Counted from the stretch's first letter, positions 13,030 through 26,864 are shown. The stretch is 64,000 nt of DNA from Mya arenaria (GCF_026914265.1 NC_069124.1:52564388-52628387); one strand, 5' to 3'. Made by a program: numbers and translations. Notes: generated by a model from the sequence alone, not told the origin.

Positions 13030-13461
13030 ATATCTTGGACTTGACATATTTCTTAGTTACAGCATGGCCTGTTCCAAAGGATAAAGCATTTGGAAATGTC
13101 AGTTCAAACCTGACAAATTTGAAATTCTTTTCCTTAATTCCTTAAACACCCTATTTATTAAAAACTTGTTTTAATAGATGTTTATGGATAAAAAGAATCT
13201 AAATTTGAACATGAATTTGTTAAGAAATAATGTGCCCTTAAAGCTGAACTCATATCTTGGACTTGACATATTTCTTAGTTACAGCATGGCCTGTTCCAAA
13301 GGATAAAGCATTTGGAAATGTCAGTTCAAACCTGACAAATATGAAATTCTTTTTCTTAATTCCTTAAACACCCTATTTATTAAAAACTTGTTTTAATAGA
13401 TGTTTATAGATAAAAAGAATCTAAATTTGAACATGAATTTGTTAAGAAATAATGAGCCCTT
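13030..13461 (+). repeat. 222-bp tandem duplication
   Basis: Two direct copies (13,030-13,251 and 13,252-13,461) with few differences, each beginning ATATCTTGGACTTGACAT. Unit 1 ends in about 14 bases of the terminal repeat of the MITE that follows unit 2, so the duplication occurred after that MITE arrived and took its edge along. Confidence 0.75.
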
Positions 13462-13797
13462 AAAGCTGCACTCTCGCAGATTGACTATTGGAAAGAGCGA
13501 ATTATTGCGTAAATATGTGCAAACCAATGCTATTAGATATCTGACAAAATATCAGATCTTAGATTTTCATATTTACGTTCAAAAAATGATGTTTAATGGC
13601 TTAAACTGATACTAACGTTTAAAGAAAAAATGCATAAAACATCAAATTTTGAACTTAAGTATAAGAATCTACGATCTGATTTTTTGTCAGCAGTCTTATA
13701 TTACTGGTTTCCATGGATTTTCGCAAAAAATGGCTCGTTCCAAGACAAAAAATAAAGAAGTTGTCAATACTTTCAATCTGCGAGAGTGTAGCTTTAA
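13460..13797. mobile_element. TTAA-flanked palindromic MITE, copy b
   Basis: 338 bp with TTAA at both ends, then inverted AGCTGCACTC termini. It also carries a large internal inverted repeat around GATCAGATCTTAGATTTTC and its mirror. Relatives lie at 2,244-2,606 and 45,768-46,140. TTAA target duplications suggest a piggyBac-type (or Kolobok-type) mobiliser; no transposase here. Confidence 0.65.
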
Positions 13798-15442
13798 CAA
13801 CAAAAATAGAATAAACCTACAATTAAGCAAATGAAATTTCAGATAGGCATAAATGAAGTGCTATCCTTAATCATTAACAATTTCATTCTTAAAGTTTGTT
13901 TTTTCCTCAGCCTACTGTCACTCACCTGATGCACAATCCCTGCATAAGATTTTACGATGACAATGAATTAGACAATGAGGTTGTATTCTAAGTCAATTAA
14001 ATGACCTAAATTAACTAGCTTAATGATTAAGAAGGGCTTATTATCAGCAATCACTCCACCCATTCTTAATAATGTTTTGTCATAAAGAATTTTTTTCGCG
14101 TTTTTTATTTACTTGTATACTTTATATCCAGTTAAATACAGCCATCACATTTTTTTCTCCTAAACACACATGGGGATATCAATATTACATTGGTCAATTT
14201 CTATTGGTCGAAATAAATATTGCGACTCCAATGTGTATGCACCACCGCTGTTGGTCAAGGACTAAGCGGTGCAACTGGAATGAAATTTTGACCATGGTGT
14301 AGTTCTGCAAATAAACATTAACGATGATATTGCCGGGTGACCTTTACATCAACTTTACAAAGCTACGGCATTAAAATGAATATGTTTGGAAAATAAAAAT
14401 CAAGCTTAGATATTTGGTTTGAAGCATTGTCTAATTGTCCTCACCTAAGAGTGTTCAAATTATGCTCCTATATTCAAGATTAGGTCCCGATGATTTTCTG
14501 TGTTTATAAGAGAAAGGACTTAGTTCTATACTTGCAGCAGACCGAACAATGGCACTGTCTATCAGCACTTTCAGTGCTTTGATTAAAGTAGTTCTACGAG
14601 TTGCTATTTTCGCTCGTAAGTTTGCAGATCATTTTTTTACTGTTGTTATTTCTGTAATAAATTTCCACATTTCAAAACAGTAAAAATAAAGACGATCTTA
14701 CACTGAAAAACGCTATGCGTATGACATGATATATGAGTTATTGATACCTTTGATGGATATGGTATATAAATGTATGTTAAAAATCGATTCAAAACAAGGT
14801 GACGTGTTAACTTTGACTCATCAGAATAGTTGACCCCGTGATGTTTATCTACAGTATCTACAGACAGTTGGTCATGTTACCACGAAACCGGTCTCTTTTA
14901 TAATCTGAAATATCAGAGGAAAAGCTCAAACAGCACTTAAATGTCGTTTTAAAAGGCCACCAAAAACTGACCTCAACAGTCCCTTGCCCAGAAAATTCCA
15001 TCACTCTGCATGTTTATGACACTGGCAAAGAAAATCGGCCAGAAAATATACATGTTCAATTACCCCTCCCGAACATGTGGCGACTGTTTCAAAACACAGT
15101 CGTAACCTTAAAGCTCAACCATGACCGTGATTTGCGAAATAATTGTAACACAAATATATAATTGTTTGTCGACTATTCAAGTTTATGCAATAGTTAAACA
15201 TTTTCTGTTTTGAATTGATATCGATCTACCAAAATGCAAATATTTTTACTATACACATATTGAGTAAATGTTGACAATATTGAGAACTATATTTTGGGAC
15301 ATTTAAATACAGCATGGCTAGTCGGCTGATTTCAATGTGAAAAAACAGCAGATGCACCCTTATTTAAGGTACTTGCTAATTCTAAGGTTATATGTCGTGT
15401 TTTGATAGCAATGCAATAGGATAAATATATTACTAGGTAAGT
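13798..15442. other. B-C spacer, no gene seen
   Basis: AT-rich sequence with no exon-like open frame flanked by splice sites and no recognised repeat. Confidence 0.4.
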
Positions 15443-15516
15443 ACCGTGGATGTAAAAGGTTTATCTGGCAAGGCAGACGTCCTCCGCCTTGCCAGAAAAC
15501 TTTCACCATCCACGGT
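15443..15516. repeat. Fold-back palindrome
   Basis: Inverted arms of about 36 bases (ACCGTGGATG...CTGGCAAGGC and complement) almost touch, so the strand would form a near-perfect hairpin. No target duplication identified. Confidence 0.6.
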
Positions 15517-15975
15517 TCTAATTAAACAGCAAATTCGGCTTATACGATTGAGCTCATTTGATTCAAAGAAAGTCAGTCAATTGCTCTTCTGCAACCAAAT
15601 TTTTAACAACTAAACAATTCGTTAAACTTGCAATTTGATATTTACACGATGCTAGAAGACAAAAAAGGTAGTTGTATCAAATATCACAGCGATCACATCA
15701 TTAAACAATTAGATTGTTAGATATTCAAACTTATCATTGATTGCCTACTGTCATTTTATGTTTATAACGGCGACTATTGATTCAACACATTGATGTTATG
15801 TATGCTGACATACAGAATATTAAACTAAATGCTGATTGAAATAATGTAAAACGTTTTAGCTAAAGGCAAATACGTCTATATGCGAATATATGTCGTTTGG
15901 TTTAAACTAACGTGTTTCCGACAATGCTGAATTACCTCACCTATGAATAAATGATGTTTAAGACATGTCCTGCAG

Positions 15976-18900
15976 GCGTGAGACCACAGTTATTTTTACT
16001 ATATGTTTCATATAGACACTAACCTGGCTTTTGACTTTATACACACCCCAATTGAAAAACAAGGACATGGCATCTCTAGAACAATTCAAGACACAAAATA
16101 TAATCACAAGAAAACACCATGTTGACCATTGACCCGACTGTCAAAATTGAGTTCAAATACATAACCCTTCCGCCAGGGAGTCAATCGGCTACAAACAACT
16201 AATTTTCAGACTTCCACAAGCTATGATTTTTCCAATATTTACATTGAAAACTATCAAATTCTGCAATAGAGTGTCAAATTCAGTCAAGTTCTCTGCAAAA
16301 AGAACATTTTTTGCTTCTTTTTCATTCAATTTTAATGAAATATTGATACTTGAACACAAGCACTCTTTTTTCTGTATTCACATCCGGATCTTGGTCAACG
16401 GGGGGCAGATAACTGTGGTATTGAGCCTATTTAAGCAACATTTTTTCAGAAACAGACTTCAAAACTCCTATAGTTCAGCTTCAGGCTATATGCAACACAT
16501 ACTGAAAGTTTGGCAATGATATATCAAACACTAAATGAATGAGACAAGTATTAGCACCTGTGGTATTTTCATAAAAAGCAGAAACAGCCATTTCCCTCAA
16601 ATGTTAAGCCGCAAACCTTTGAAGAGCCATTATTTCCTTATGCATTGGAATAATTTGACCAAGTAAAGTTTTCCTTGTAGCTTTTAATGGTGTCTATAGA
16701 ACAGCACCACAAAAATGGCCTGCCTACTCTTTTAAGATTTTTTTCTAAGCAAAATAAGGTTTTTCCACTTCATCGGCTTAGTGTTTTATATAAAAAATGA
16801 CATAGAGCCAAACTGAAATGCCTCAACTTGTCAAAATTTTGCTTTTCTGGTCCACTTATATACAAAGGTAACAGAACTGTTCAGTTTAACACAAGAAATT
16901 TAGTGATCATGTGTTAATAAACTGTCTAAACAACACTATATGCCAAATTGTTGGCTTCCGGGACAAATGGCGCAACAAAGGAAATGGCAAAAAACACACC
17001 AAAACTTAAAAATTCATGACAACTGCTAGTGTTTTCATGTATGAGGTGGCTACATGATGTAGAAAATGCAGAGATAGCATTATTATGCCCATTTAAAAAA
17101 AAAAATACTTTAAGAATCTGTTTTGAAGGCTAGATTTGGCATTAAATTCAGAGTACAGCACTTCACCATTGTCTATAAGATGCTTATTTACACCTGATTT
17201 GCTATAAATCTCACTCATTGGAATCATTTACACACAAACAAGTACTTCAGAGTTGACTAACATCTTCATTCTTCTGAAATATTGGATTCAGAGCTGCATC
17301 TCCTGGATTCAGATTGCAGGACTACCGCCTGGGGAAAAGGCCACAGCTAACTGGAGCTTATTGGCACATCATGATCTGCAAGCAAGACACAAAAGCAATG
17401 TTTTACACAAATAAAACTATCTGCCACTACTGTTAAAGTTTGAAAAAGGCCTGCAAACACTCATTTGAGGCATACACAACCTTTAATATAGTCATAAATG
17501 TGATAAATATGCAGAAAAGTTCATGAATTCAAAGATTTTCAGGACAAATTTAATAGAATATATAGTCTTTTGGACATTTTGCAATCAGTTTTTAACAACT
17601 CAAAGGTAAATCTCATCTTATTGAGTACCCAGATGCATTTTGCAAGCATTCAAAGCAGACATGCTTAGAATATCTTCTTACTTGGAGATGGTATTCCTTT
17701 CTTGAAAATCCTTGCCGAGAGCCGGTATGGAAAACCACATGAGACCACAGTTTTACCAGCACTGGTTCTTGTCCTTGAAAATTCCTCTGTGGCTACAGCA
17801 ACCAGGCTGGCTATTAAAATAAGCAATAAATTAGGGGTTTTAAAACATTTATAAAGTATTAAGGTTGTGTTTTTTAATGCATTAAGGGAAAAGGCTCTAT
17901 TCTTTATGAAAGCTGCTCACTTTTTATTTATTTTGCCTTGAGAAATGTCAAGTTTTTCAATGAATAAACTGAATAAATGAATGAATTAATGAATATATAT
18001 GAATGATTGATAGAATGAATTAATGAATTAATGAAAGGTGGCATTATTTCTTTAAAATTGGGATCTCATAGTGTTGCTGTGATTGTTAAAGTATATGTTT
18101 TCTTGTCCATGAGCTGAAAATCATATGCACACTAAATAAAACATCATTCTGCATCCTATGTGCAGAAAGTTTTGTTTAATTGCTTATAGAATTTGCAATT
18201 AATGTAATGTTTGCTTAAAAGAGCAAACAAAATGTGTGAATAGATGCACAATACAGACCAAAGACTGATACAAGTCAGCAGTTTCATTAGAAAATAATAT
18301 TATTATCAAAGCCACATCAGAAATGATTGACAACATGAAAGAAATTCATTTAGGAATGGAACAAACAGTCTCAATGGGCTTTTATGACCAAACTGTCTCA
18401 CTTTGTACTTCAGTTTGGATACAATTTTCTAATATATTATCTTGAAGTACTTACAAATTACAGCATGTTGGCAAACACCAAGTACAGCTTGGCCTCTGGT
18501 GGGCAGCTTGGTGGGGGGGGGGGCTGTCTGGCTGGTTCTTCAACAGACAGTTCCTCCTGGTTCTGCTTCCTATGTTTAAAAATCCCTCCATTTATACTTT
18601 GGAATTGAAAGTGAGGCTTTCATTCATTAGTTACCATCATTTGGAACTATTTCCAAACATTAAATTGAAAGTGAAAGTAGTTTTTTTTAAAAATGTCAAA
18701 AATATATAAGAAAATTATATATTATTAATTTATATTATGTAATATAAGATTTTCACATTTCATACTCAAACACCAATATTCTATGGCTAAGCACTGTCAA
18801 CTGGCCAAATTTCAACCAGATAGCTGTATAAATTAAGAATTTATAACAATTTAAAATATGCCACCCCCTCCAAAAGCTTCCTCTATATCAGGCGTGAGAC

Positions 18901-19344
18901 CACAGTTATTTTTACTATATGTTTCATATAGACACTAACCTGGCTTTTGACTTTATACACACCCCAATTGAAAAACAAGGACATGGCATCTTTAGAACAA
19001 TTCAAGACACAAAATATAATCACAAGAAAACACCATGTTGACCATTGACCCGACTGTCAAAATTGAGTTCAAATACATAACCCTTCCGCCAGGGAGTCAA
19101 TCGGCTACAAACAACTAATTTTCAGACTTCCACAAGCTATGATTTTTCCAATATTTACATTGAAAACTATCAAATTCTGCAATAGAGTGTCAAATTCAGT
19201 CAAGTTCTCTGCAAAAAGAACATTTTTTGCTTCTTTTTCATTCAATTTTAATGAAATATTGATACTTGAACACAAGCACTCTTTTTTTCTGTATTCACAT
19301 CCGGATCTTGGTCAACGGGGGGCAGATAACTGTGGTCTTGAGCC
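15976..19344. mobile_element. Non-coding element with 450-460-bp terminal direct repeats (LTR-like, LARD/TRIM-like)
   Basis: Terminal direct repeats 15,976-16,437 and 18,891-19,344 differ at only a handful of positions, so the insertion is young. The element is flanked by a 5-bp TGCAG duplication (15,971-15,975 and 19,345-19,349). The homologous A-B spacer near 4,660 has the empty site, which confirms both ends. Each repeat also ends in short inverted sequence (AGACCACAGTTAT), not the usual TG...CA. The 2.45-kb interior has no gag or pol coding. It is best described as a non-autonomous LTR-type element; a TIR transposon with duplicated ends is the alternative. A G-run lies at 18,513-18,523 and a GAAT/AATG simple repeat at 17,952-18,040. 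Confidence 0.55.
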
Positions 19345-19670
19345 TGCAGAGGCGAAAACTAGTTGTCGCTGTTTAATTAAAACCGTCCATTGATAGTTAT
19401 GGTAAGTGCAACACTTTGAACGCTTCTACGTCCGAGTGGGTAAGTAAATGTTTAACAGAGCTAGGTGTTATCTTTCTTAGTCAAAGAGCAGCAGATTCAC
19501 TGCATAACACTTCGCCATGTTCCCAAATATTAAGAACCAAAGATGTCCAGTAGAGTCCGAATATAATGAGCTTTTCGGGATCTTTCAGATGTGATCGTTA
19601 TATCCGGAGTCCCTTATAACCCTAGTTCAAACTAGCTCCTTTTATCCGGATTGTGTTTAACATAAATATA

Positions 19671-20700
19671 CTCGGCAAAAAATGTCATGCGACAACATGT
19701 TCCCTAATGATTTTTTCCGGCACTTGAAATATTCATCAATAATGGTATTTATTTTGTGAAAGTACTTTTAATTTTGAACAACTGCATGTACATGTATATT
19801 AAAGATAATTCATTGGTTATTCAATTTAAGATAATACGGTTAGAAATGGGTAGGGGTCGACAGTCAAAACTCACAAAATAAAAGTGTTTTTAGATTAACG
19901 GAGAAATTGCATAACTTGTTTTGTTCGCATAATTAGTTCCGTTTTACAAAATGAGGATTTCAGTTTGAAATAGGCACAGCTTGTTTTAATTATGTTCGTC
20001 CAAACAGCATTTTTGGTAGAAATGAATCGTAACCATTTTTCCGACCTCGACCGGTTAAGTGCTATCGGATTTAAAGAAGCGGGATAGAAAGTTGAAAGCA
20101 ATGCACAAGGTGCATTGAACACATTTGGGGGTCTTCTTGAACGCCACGTTTCTTTGCGTATAACGCCACATAGCACCCTAGTGGACCTTCGAAGATTCCT
20201 TGGACAGGAATGGGATGCGATTCCACAACATGAAATGAAAAAAACTCGTTTATTCAGCAGGAGCCAGAATGATTGAAAGCAGGGACAATTTCGGGGGATA
20301 TACGCATTATTAACGTTTAAAAAGAGAAAGTGTACGACCTTATTAACAATATAAACTTAAAATAAGGCTTTGAAGCCATGTGATATTATGTTGATATTGT
20401 TGACTTTTCATTGTTTTACATTATTTTTTTTGATTTTGTTACGGTATCTTTCATTCTAGTAGTTGGCTATACCAAGCGGTTATACGCCGAAACGAGCTGT
20501 ATTGTGACTTTAACACACTGACCCCTATACTGATCAAATCGATAAAGTGTATTATTCACAGCAATAAACTTCATTAAAACTTGCAATAAACGATTGTCCT
20601 TGAATTATTCTTTCATATTATGTATGACATAAAAATATTGTTTTAATACATTCAAAATTATAAACCATTATATACCTAGTCGCATGACTTTTTTGCCGAG
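19671..20700. mobile_element. 1,030-bp TIR DNA transposon, non-autonomous
   Basis: Perfectly placed inverted ends, CTCGGCAAAAAATGTCATG and its near complement (about 22 of 23 bases), flanked by TATA on both sides (TA or TATA duplication). The homologous A-B spacer at about 5,550 lacks the insert. A minus-strand frame of 93 codons (19,895-20,176) includes a basic RRPP stretch but matches no transposase I can name. The TA target hints at a Tc1/mariner-type element. Confidence 0.65.
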
Positions 20701-21292
20701 TATATATTACGAACAAGGCATGCTTTATCATGTCGAATGTTCAATTATTGAAACCACACTTCATGGAATTAGTTCGTTTTTGGTTTCCTCTTTATGTGTA
20801 ACTGTATAATATGTTCATTGCAATTCTCATTTTGGCATGCATGTTTGACATGAGTTTACTGAATAAACTTGAAACTTGAAACTTGATAGTTCATAGTCAT
20901 ATTTTAAAAATAATTTCAACGTAGTAATTATGAAATTAGTGTCAGCCATTGTTCTCACAATATGCATTATGTTAGAAAGTTGTTTCTCTCTAATCGCAAC
21001 CTTTAATTCGAATTTTGTACCCTTTATCAATTTTCCATAATTTGTAACTATGGAATGTCATTATATAATAACGATAATTCCTTACGCATGAACGCTTTCT
21101 TTGTCTCAAAGAATACATCTGTAAGGTAACACAGCTGAATGGATATTTACAATAGACACAAAATCTGTTCAACAATATGATTGATTTGGAATACATTGAT
21201 ACTTATGTGTATACAAATATAATAGAGCGGTTTTTTAAAAGAATCAATGAAATACATATAAATACAAACTAATGATATTAATGTCATATATA

Positions 21293-21298
21293 TTTAAT
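21293..21298 (-). terminator. Putative polyadenylation signal ATTAAA, copy C
   Basis: ATTAAA in the sense direction, 44 bases after the copy C stop; spacing conserved with copies B and D. Confidence 0.45.
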
Positions 21299-21341
21299 GC
21301 ACTTTCATTTCTATTTAAAAATGATTCCAAACACCTTGGCT

Positions 21342-24300
21342 CTAAAAGTGTGTGTCAAATGTTTCAGTGTTTTCTCCACTGCCTCCTACCATTGTTTGTT
21401 GGTCTTCACTTTGCATTTGATCAACAAACCCCTGTGCTATGCCTTTTGACAACAAAGGACCGTCTTTCTTGAGAAACAACACAGGCCAAACGACATAGTC
21501 AACGAGTTTGCCTTTCTGTGTGTAGTACTTGTAAAGGTTTGTGTCCAGAGGCTGCTTATACTTATCCTGGTCGACGCTAGAGTCAACATGAACAGGTGGG
21601 TCTTGTACAGCCATAAGCCAGCAAAGCTCAACACTTTCATTGATAAACTTCTCTGCTATGTCGATAGCTTGTTTATTCTCGGCAAAACGACCGTCCAATT
21701 TCTAGTAAAACAAACAATCTTTCTTTAGTATAAGCATTGTTTGTAATCAAAACCAACAAAATTCAATAAACTTACAATAACTTACAGCCGTTATCTGGTC
21801 CTTGGGTACCACCGAAGATTTCTTTCTCTTGTCTTTCAGCGTTTTCAAAGTTTCTGTAGTACCCTTAAATGTTGGATGAATACATTTAGAATACGAAAGT
21901 TAATATTTTGGTCAATGGTAACGTTTACAACTTGCTTAAGGTATATTAAACAATGTCGATTAAAATCACATTACAATGTCATAAACAGAAATGCATTTCC
22001 TTGGAATTAGGAAGAATTCATATTAAATGTCCTTCGGTTCTGCATCTTTTTCTACCACAACTTCATAAAAACATACCTTTTTATATATATAGTGTGTATG
22101 CACTGTGCTGTCTGTGGAGTTTTGTGCTGTTCTTCCAAGTTTCTTGTTTGTGTTTGTGTTATATGTTTTTGGCGTTTACCCAGTGCCATTAAACCGGGTT
22201 TATGTTTTAACTTTTTGCTAATGACCGTATTTCAATAGTTTTTCACGTAAGTATTCAGCAGTCAATTGTATAAAGATGGGTAAATCTTTAGGTCATCTTG
22301 TTCATTGTAAGAAAAGAAGTTAATTGATTGGCCAATTTATATTCAATTAAAATTATTTCTTCGAGAAACTAGCTAAAGGAAAGTATCCAAATTTAATCTA
22401 TGACTGCAGGTTCACATGCATTCGTTCATGTTTATGACAGTTTATTTCTCTACAATACAAGTTTATTCTTACTGACTGAAACTTTTTCAAAACTTCTCTT
22501 AATTGTTCCAAATCCTTGGAAGCTTTGTCCGCACATGTTTGGAATATATTCTGAAAGATACAAATTAAGTCTTATAATATATAAACTATTTTAAATGTGT
22601 ATACAATATTTATTTTTTTTGAATGTATTGAACAGATTACTCGCGATTGTAAATGGCATTCGTGCGTCCTTGTTACAATGATACATTTGAAAGCAATTAT
22701 ACTTACAATAAATAAACCCAATATCCATGTTATAGAATCCTTCTCTTTCCATTTCAGATTTTTCGTCAACCCTTCGTAACATTCAGTCCACTGATTATCG
22801 TAGAGTTCCGAGTATCTTTCAGCCAGTTTGGTGGGTCTGTTTTGGTCGCTAAGGTCGGCAATGTTCGGGTTTGAGTCGGTAACCTGGGCACTTATCACAG
22901 AACTCAGCCTGAAGTGATATTGTACACAGTATATTTAATACAGTTTTAATACGTTTTGTTCAAATAAAAAGCCTTCTTGCCTGGGTATTCTGTATTAAAT
23001 CTGTATCATATTAATATCAATTATTGATGTAAATTCATACTAGAAAGTAATGGATAATAACAAACGTTATAAAAAGCAACAAACCTTTTACATTTTTTAC
23101 ATATTTTAAGACAATGTTATAACAGTATATCGAAATAGTAACTGCATAACCTTGTCCTCAAATCATCTAATTCGTGTATAAAGCCCGCTCTCTCAGCTGT
23201 AAGATCCAGTATCTTCACCTCTTCTTCTTTAATCCTGAACAAATATCAACCCACAAATATATATATTGGATTGTTAGGGTCTATGACATGTAGAATTTGT
23301 CGATCAACTGAAACAAGAATTCAAATCTAAATTTTATATTCAAACATCGACGTTTTCCATTTAGCCAACTCATAATAAATATGTTACCTGTTCCGCAGCA
23401 TTGTTATTTCAGCTTCAAGTGATTGTAGTGTTGGCTTTTCGTAATTTCTGAAATCAGAAAGCATTCGTTTAACACATTATTTGTTCAAGAATATACTTTC
23501 TCGGAAAAGGGTTTAAGTATATTAGCTGATCGTTGATATTTTTTTAATTTTATAATGCTATGGCAAGTACTATTCCAAAGGAAAACTAGGCAGGTTAATA
23601 CATAACACATTTGAAGCATTTAATTTAATTGAAACAATAACAATTACTTAAATCACGTTTTCATCATTCAATTCAACAAAACCTGCCACGGACACGTGAC
23701 TTCGGTGAATTTGTCCTCGGTCGTTTAAGACTGATTGTCGTTAAATGATCGCAAAATATCAAGATGAAGTATCCATATGTAAAGGTATCTCTATACGTAG
23801 GACAATGATATAGAACAACAGTTAATATATCAAATGATATTCAGCTAAACAAAAACTTTTTGAATTTAAAATCGAACTAAATAAAGCTAATAACATTGTA
23901 AAAAATATTGATACCGCCATTCTAAAAAGGATAAAATACAGCCGCTTCGAAAAATACCTTTTCTGTGATGATTTTCCCTTATCAGACGATTTTTTCGCTA
24001 TTCCCGCCTTTGGTGTTGCTGTTGCTCCATACGTGGATATATTGTCCCTAAATAAAATAAAATAATAACTATGCAATTTGTATAATGTAAAAAAGTTATA
24101 GAACTTATTGATCAAATGTTATGTCACAAATGAATAACGCAATGAGCTTAATAACGTGTATAACGTGTATGACAAAGTACGGCATTGTAAATATTGTACA
24201 TACTGAATTTAGAAACTTACTATTTATAACACCGGTAGCATGTAAAATCCGATAGCACTACTTTATTATATTTAAAGCCTAACTCAAGTTACAGCAGGAA

Positions 24301-25575
24301 GCATACTACTACGTAAGGTAAATATTATAAGATTATTTCAAAATGATCGCCACTGGTGCAAAATTAAACACATTAACGATACAGATATTCACGAAGTGTT
24401 AGTTATTGTTATATTAACAATTATTTATAGAAATTAAACGTTCAAGCCTAGAAAAGCTAGGGAAAAGATTCATGAACACCACCTATTAAATGAAAATGTA
24501 TAAAGTAGTTGAAATACTTTTTGTTTACTAACAAGTCAGGCCCCTTTCAAACAAACATGTTGATCCCATACCGTTGAAATATGTACGCGTAAGAAACTAA
24601 CGCAATATGCATACGTGTAGATATGTATTGCCATTACATCATGGTCTAGTTGTTACATATTGTTTTCATCGTTGTTTATTAAGATAAAATGAATCGTCAT
24701 TGAAATAAGTGTTGGATTGATTTTCTTATAAGATAGTGGTGTCGATTTTTCGTTCAAGAAAATCTTCCAAGGGCTTCTTTTCCTAGAATGACAGCCAAGG
24801 TGGCGTTGTTGTTTTCATGAAAAGATGTTAAACATTAATTTTAAAGTTATTTTCCCATAACCGAACATGAATCATCAAGAATACCATTTACATAATTGTA
24901 TGAGAAGTTATCAAGCCAAAATAGCCTATGTTGACTATTGCTGTTTGGCCTACGCGTTGTGAGTGGCATTCACATGTGTTGTGTTGCCGTGCTTCTTATC
25001 GTAATCCATGCATAGAATAAAATGTCAGTTTTCTACATTACACTTTTATGTAATCTAACACAGAACTTTATTATGGTACACCCGCATTCCCTTTAAAGCG
25101 TTGTTATTGAAGATATATCAGATTTCAAGTTTAATTGAAACGGAACGGCTGTATAAATTAGCGACTCATGCAAGTACGCCACTTAAAACTTCGATCAATA
25201 TAGAAATAAAAAGTCAAATCTATTGAAATTACTGATATCCCAATAGTTCAAAATTGATTTCAACAATACTATATTTTATCGCATCCATTTCAGTTAGGTC
25301 TTTTTATCTTTAAATAAGGGTTATCATGTGATTGTACAGCCGAAACTCAAACACGGCGTTGTTGACAAGTTAAAATATAACTCCGCACTTACGCTAAATG
25401 CTTCTTCAGTTCACATTTATATCTTAATCTGTAAAGATAAAGAGTGTAGGTCAACTTACTGTGCATGCTGATCATCGACCGTAGATATCGTTTCATTATC
25501 AGACGCAATAGACGACTTGCACAGTTGTTCGAATGAATCATCTTTGCTTTTACGACGACAACAACAACTGCCCAT
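21342..25575 (-). CDS. MIEAP C-terminal-domain-like protein, copy C, with acylation-type N-terminus
   Basis: Complete model of 355 residues in eight exons: 25460-25575, 23958-24047, 23388-23447, 23151-23234, 22707-22908, 22473-22550, 21786-21863, 21342-21701. All junctions are GT-AG and phases agree (2,2,2,2,0,0,0). The protein starts MGSCCCRRKS: Gly2 and three Cys followed by basic residues, a typical dual-acylation plus polybasic membrane anchor, although residue 6 is Cys. Exons 3-4 are rich in Glu, Lys and Leu (coiled coil). Exon 5 carries RPTKLAERYSELYDNQW; exon 8 carries CWLMAVQDPPVHVD and VDYVVWPVLFL...KGIAQG, the MIEAP-like core. Exon 8 reads Lys-Leu-Asp-Gly-Arg after the acceptor, so it does not start with Met. 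This is the best-preserved member and the closest relative of B. Confidence 0.75.
22068..22236 (+). repeat. Dispersed repeat R1, copy 1 (intronic)
   Basis: Contains TGTGGAGTTTTGTGCTGTT followed by a block ending GTGCCATTAAACCGGGTTTATG. It is shared with 26,865-27,040 (same strand) and 28,900-29,042 (opposite strand). Probably the tail of a retroposon, family not identified. Confidence 0.55.
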
Positions 25576-26864
25576 GACGAAGAAGGTTGTTTTGTCCTCA
25601 CCACGAACTAAGCCGATGAAATGGACACACCTACAGAAGACACGATTATTTCGATCTCTCGAAAAATAACCTTCCGTTTCAATTCTGAACAAGGAAGTTG
25701 TTCTATAATGTAAAAGGTGTACTCGCTTGCAGTAAAAGGAATATCAATATTTATATCTCGCTTGCGGATTGAGAGCCGTGCGCAGCCTCATATGTCTTGT
25801 CTAAAACAATTTAACCTGTTTAACCTTGTACAACAATGCTCCAGAGTGGGCCCTGTACAATAATGGAAAAAGAAAGAGAACATTTGTACTTATTGTATCA
25901 AAAACACTTTACAGCACCGCCAACCATTATGTCCAGAAGTTTATTGATATCCTTTGTCTCAATACTATCTCTATAAATTATATGTAGGTTGCAACCTTGT
26001 GATATAAAACACTGGGACCTTCCCTTTATTGTATCGTACAATAGCATTGAAAGACATGCAGAACTATCGGGAATAACACAATACATGCAGTTTGCTTACA
26101 CTTTTGTTGTCTGACTGGTTATTTCAAGAACCACTCGAATCAAATTTAGTCATGTCAAACATTGAAATCAAAAGTAATGCCGAAGAGGGAGCAATTTAGC
26201 AAAAATCAAAGTGCTGAAAAGACTTGGGTAGTGACTGGAATTGATTTTATTTCAATATAAGCAAGTGTGTCCTAAATTACAGTTATAAATACCTAATGAC
26301 ATATATTTTATTACCTTGTTTAATATAGAACAAATGCATCCTGTTCTTTAACGACCACGCTTTGCTGATGTTCAGTTTACCACATTTATTTTGAACGGAG
26401 TTGTAACCACTGTTCCTGCATATTTTTTATGCATTTTTTTGCAAACGCTTTCTGGCTTTGGTCGATATCTGCGAAAATCCCTCACAGTGGGGCTTAAAGC
26501 TAATGATCAGAAATATCTCAAAAATAGTATTATTATAAATTATATGTGCATGTATGTTGCAACCCTATGACATAAACGTCTTGGAAATTCCCTAAATTAT
26601 TTTACACTAACATTTTAAGAGTTGCAGAATTATCTGTCATAGCACAATAAATGCAAGTTGCATGCATTTAATTTTGTCCGAATGTTTAAGTCAAGAATCA
26701 GTCGAATCGAAATTAAAATTTCAAAACATTGAAATCGAAAGTAAAACGCACTAGGGACCACTTTATAAAAATCATGTCCTGATTTCATCTTCTTACCATA
26801 TTACAATAATTTTACTGACGGTTCCAAGGCGGTGCCTAACAGTCCTTCATAAACATCCCTAGTT
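25576..26864. other. Upstream region of copy C
   Basis: The first 220 bases match the flanks upstream of exon 1 in copies B and D and probably contain the 5' UTR and promoter. Two partly repeated blocks (about 25,880-26,160 and 26,480-26,720, sharing CATAAA...CTTGG and AATTTCAAAACATTGAAATC-like parts) indicate a local duplication. No gene seen. Confidence 0.4.
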
